Origin: Solibacillus cecembensis
Lineage (GTDB): Bacteria > Bacillota > Bacilli > Bacillales_A > Planococcaceae
Assembly: GCF_001439635.1 (NCBI RefSeq)
Contig: NZ_LMBZ01000030.1
Coordinates: 1 to 53,485 of the forward strand
DNA: 53,485 nucleotides
Direction: 5' to 3'
Shown here piece by piece: positions 52,084-53,485 of the stretch. The notes below the pieces were generated by a model. That model saw only the letters and a list, made by a program, of their open reading frames with translations. It ran no database searches and was not told the origin of the DNA. The stretch's first letter is position 1. Each line of letters opens with the position of its first letter. Position numbers and translations under genes: made by a program.

Positions 52084-52251
52084 ATGTCTAAAAGAACTAG
52101 GACATCTAAAGTTGTGATGTCGATTAAAGACGGTCGAGGTTCTGGAGTATGTGCGGATTATAAACCGTGGTTAAATATTCAGGATGTTTCATCATTGGAA
52201 AGGTCTACACGTGTAAGAGGAATTAAATCAAATAGACAACATGAATTGTGA
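52084..52251 (+). pseudogene. Truncated TnsA transposase endonuclease gene
   Basis: The 55 codons after CAAGGAGTGTTTT begin MSKRTRTSKV. They contain IKDGRGSGVCADYKPWLNIQ and end GIKSNRQHEL. This matches the N-terminus of Tn7 TnsA (IKEGRGQGHGKDY-PWLTVQ, from memory). The frame stops just before the region with the first catalytic Glu, so no nuclease can be made. No tnsB or tnsC follows. Confidence 0.75.
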
Positions 52252-52293
52252 TAATATAATTAGAAGTAGAAGCCTTTATTTTAGGAGGATCAT

Positions 52294-52575
52294 ATGAGCT
52301 TGATAGCGCAACATCCTTATATAAAAATTGAAAGAAAAGTGACAAGTTTTGAACAGTTTGAAATTGAGCATGACCGAATCATTTACTTATACAATGACAA
52401 GGTCGTTACACAGTATAGAGAGTTTCCGATTAAGGTTGTGATGGATTTTTCTTTTCGAGAAATTGCAAATCAAGGTGGTATTCTCTATTTACATACGCTA
52501 CAAGGTGTATATACGTATATCGTGAAATCTTCACCAAAAGATTTTATCACAGCATATAGAGCATATTTCAAGTAA
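52294..52575 (+). CDS. Small unknown protein, possible PH-like fold
   Basis: A 93 aa protein without membrane segments. The pattern is several beta strands (IIYLYNDKVVTQYREFPI, GGILYLHTLQGVYTYIVK) with a C-terminal amphipathic helix, SSPKDFITAYRAYFK. This order resembles small bacterial PH-like domains. AGGAGGATCAT lies before the ATG. It follows the tnsA remnant by 42 bases. The family is not recognised, and the fold suggestion is inference. Confidence 0.65.
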   Translation: MSLIAQHPYIKIERKVTSFEQFEIEHDRIIYLYNDKVVTQYREFPIKVVMDFSFREIANQGGILYLHTLQGVYTYIVKSSPKDFITAYRAYFK

Positions 52576-52640
52576 AGGTTGCATTATACGTTCTAGATAA
52601 AAAATCGGCAAGGGAGTTTTAATCTGGTTATGAAAAGGTT

Positions 52641-52814
52641 ATGGGAATTCCAGATTTAACAAAATGCAGCGAGCCTTATCGGTACTTATATCGTTTATTG
52701 GCAGTTCAAGGGAAAGTTGAGTTAAATGTTTGGTTAAATCACAAGATATTCCTTATTCAACTAATGCGGGCTTTACATCAAGTAGGAGTAAAGCCTTTTT
52801 TCTTATTGAATTAA
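52641..52814 (+). pseudogene. Possible gene remnant ending in repeat copy D
   Basis: A frame of 57 codons (MGIPDLTKCSEPYRYLYRLL, then AVQGKVELNVWLNHK) continues into repeat D before a stop. Upstream the same frame is closed by TAA within 25 bases, and the ribosome site is poor. It looks like the inner part of a broken gene. The family is not recognised. Confidence 0.35.
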
Positions 52815-52838
52815 AGCAGCAGTTTAGTTCAATAAGAA
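52750..52838 (+). repeat. Terminator-like repeat, copy D
   Basis: CAACTAATGCGGGCTTTAC, a hairpin GGCTTTAC...GTAAAGCC with TTTTTT, then CTTATTGAATTAA / TTTAGTTCAATAAG. Confidence 0.85.
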
Positions 52839-52881
52839 TTGTTACTTTTATTCAATATTAACGTCTACTGTAAATAAAGGG

Positions 52882-53334
52882 GTGAGTATAATTAAAAAGA
52901 TTTCTGTGTTAATTATTATTGGACTGATTATGATAGGAATATTTTTTTTTGAACCGTTTCGTTCAGAACCACCTACACCAAACGTAACAATAGGAGATGT
53001 TGATATTCCTACTACACAAGGGTCATTCTGCTGGCATGGACTTTTATCCGGCCAATGTATAGATAAAATTTATACTAGTCCGTTAGATATGGCAGATGAA
53101 CACAAACCAACTGGGGTCTCTCCAAACGAAGAAATAAGTATTACATTTAAGAAAGAACCCCTAGAGGGAACGATGGTAGTTGAACAATTGGTGGATGAGA
53201 ACAATAAAATAGATATCGAAGTAAAGAATGACATAATTAAAGTTCCGAAAGAAAAAGGTGTATACGCTTATTATGTAATAGCTAATTGGGAGCGAGGAAA
53301 CGGAAACTATGCCTTTTCAATAGAAGTAAAATAA
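52882..53334 (+). CDS. Membrane-anchored extracytoplasmic protein of unknown function
   Basis: A protein of about 150 aa with an N-terminal hydrophobic anchor (KKISVLIIIGLIMIGIFFFE) and an outside domain rich in beta strands. It contains two Cys (GSFCWHGLLSGQC) that may form a disulphide. The start is uncertain: a GTG at 52882 overlaps the GGGG ribosome site, while ATT at 52891, eight bases after it, would give a better spacing. It sits between repeat copies D and E. The family is not recognised. Confidence 0.65.
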   Translation: MSIIKKISVLIIIGLIMIGIFFFEPFRSEPPTPNVTIGDVDIPTTQGSFCWHGLLSGQCIDKIYTSPLDMADEHKPTGVSPNEEISITFKKEPLEGTMVVEQLVDENNKIDIEVKNDIIKVPKEKGVYAYYVIANWERGNGNYAFSIEVK

Positions 53335-53335
53335 A

Positions 53336-53428
53336 CCTTATTAAGCTAACGGGGGCTTTAGCAGAACAAGGCTGCCTTTGGGGTAGCTTTTTCTTATTGA
53401 ACTAACGGGGCAGTTTAGTTGAAGAAGA
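53336..53428 (+). repeat. Terminator-like repeat, copy E
   Basis: AGCTAACGGGGGCTTTAGC, GGCTGCCTTTGGGGTAGCTT and CTTATTGAACTAACGGGGCA with GTTTAGTTGAAGAAG. It is the closest to copy C. Confidence 0.85.
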
Positions 53429-53472
53429 GATGCTATACTACACACATTATTACCAGTAAAGTAGGTGAACCA

Positions 53473-53485
53473 ATGGAACAAGTGC
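53473..53485 (+). CDS. Start of a gene cut by the window end
   Basis: ATGGAACAAGTGC follows AGTAGGTGAACCA, a possible ribosome site. Only four codons are visible, so no identity can be given. Confidence 0.4.

Noticed and set aside
51437..53428. The repeated elements as a CRISPR array
   Set aside because: Copies are about 90 bp, unevenly spaced by genes and variable in the middle; no cas genes are present.

Overview
The window is a chromosomal segment of a low-GC, spore-forming Bacillota. The order Bacillales, and probably the family Planococcaceae (Lysinibacillus/Solibacillus type), fits best. This rests on the sspI and gerA-type spore genes, two T-box leaders, an L20 leader, an aa3-type quinol oxidase, strong AGGAGG ribosome sites, and a gene order shared with Bacillus subtilis (polA-mutM-coaE / gapB / nrdR-dnaB-dnaI / thrS / infC-rpmI-rplT-ysdA-ysdB-ysdC / pheST-ysgA-sspI). 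No plasmid or phage backbone is visible. The genus call is inference.

Layout. 1-5,400: the rRNA helicase dbpA; a LysR regulator divergent from a CofE-like ligase and an ECF transporter S component; and an isochorismatase-fold hydrolase. 5,400-9,900: a four-helix membrane protein and a tricistronic gerA-type germinant receptor. 9,860-13,710: pheST behind a Phe T-box. 13,730-17,500: qoxABCD. 18,300-21,200: a SpoU/TrmH methyltransferase, sspI (with a sigma-G promoter), a pirin and an XRE regulator. 21,300-27,750: a GNAT-GNAT-HAD operon, argF, a SRPBCC protein, a membrane protein, an M42 peptidase and a dUTPase. 27,775-30,260: ysdB (with a sigma-W promoter), ysdA, and infC-rpmI-rplT with its L20-type leader. 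30,374-34,434: a chemoreceptor and thrS with a Thr T-box. 34,460-42,945: the replication and repair block dnaI, dnaB, nrdR, gapB, coaE, mutM, polA. 43,195-46,204: a second chemoreceptor co-directional with an ATP-grasp enzyme. 46,559-50,888: a three-gene sugar-type ABC importer flanked by a full-length and a truncated copy of the same membrane-protein gene. 50,889-53,485: an accessory tail of small unknown genes, gene relics and a Tn7-like transposon end, broken up by five copies of a terminator-like repeat.

The core genes work in translation, DNA replication and repair, respiration and spore biology, and their control elements can be read directly (T-boxes, L20 leader, promoters, terminators). 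The most unusual items are these: the repeat-punctuated tail with its Tn7-like end; a second repeat family fused to the stop codons of two core genes; the CofE-like/ECF-S pair in an organism type not expected to make F420; a dnaI that seems to start on ATC; a chemoreceptor mRNA in which a hairpin appears to bring a distant Shine-Dalgarno up to the start codon; and two structured 3' untranslated regions (argF and the second chemoreceptor). Frames were checked by hand only. No database search was possible, so family names come from motif recognition and memory.
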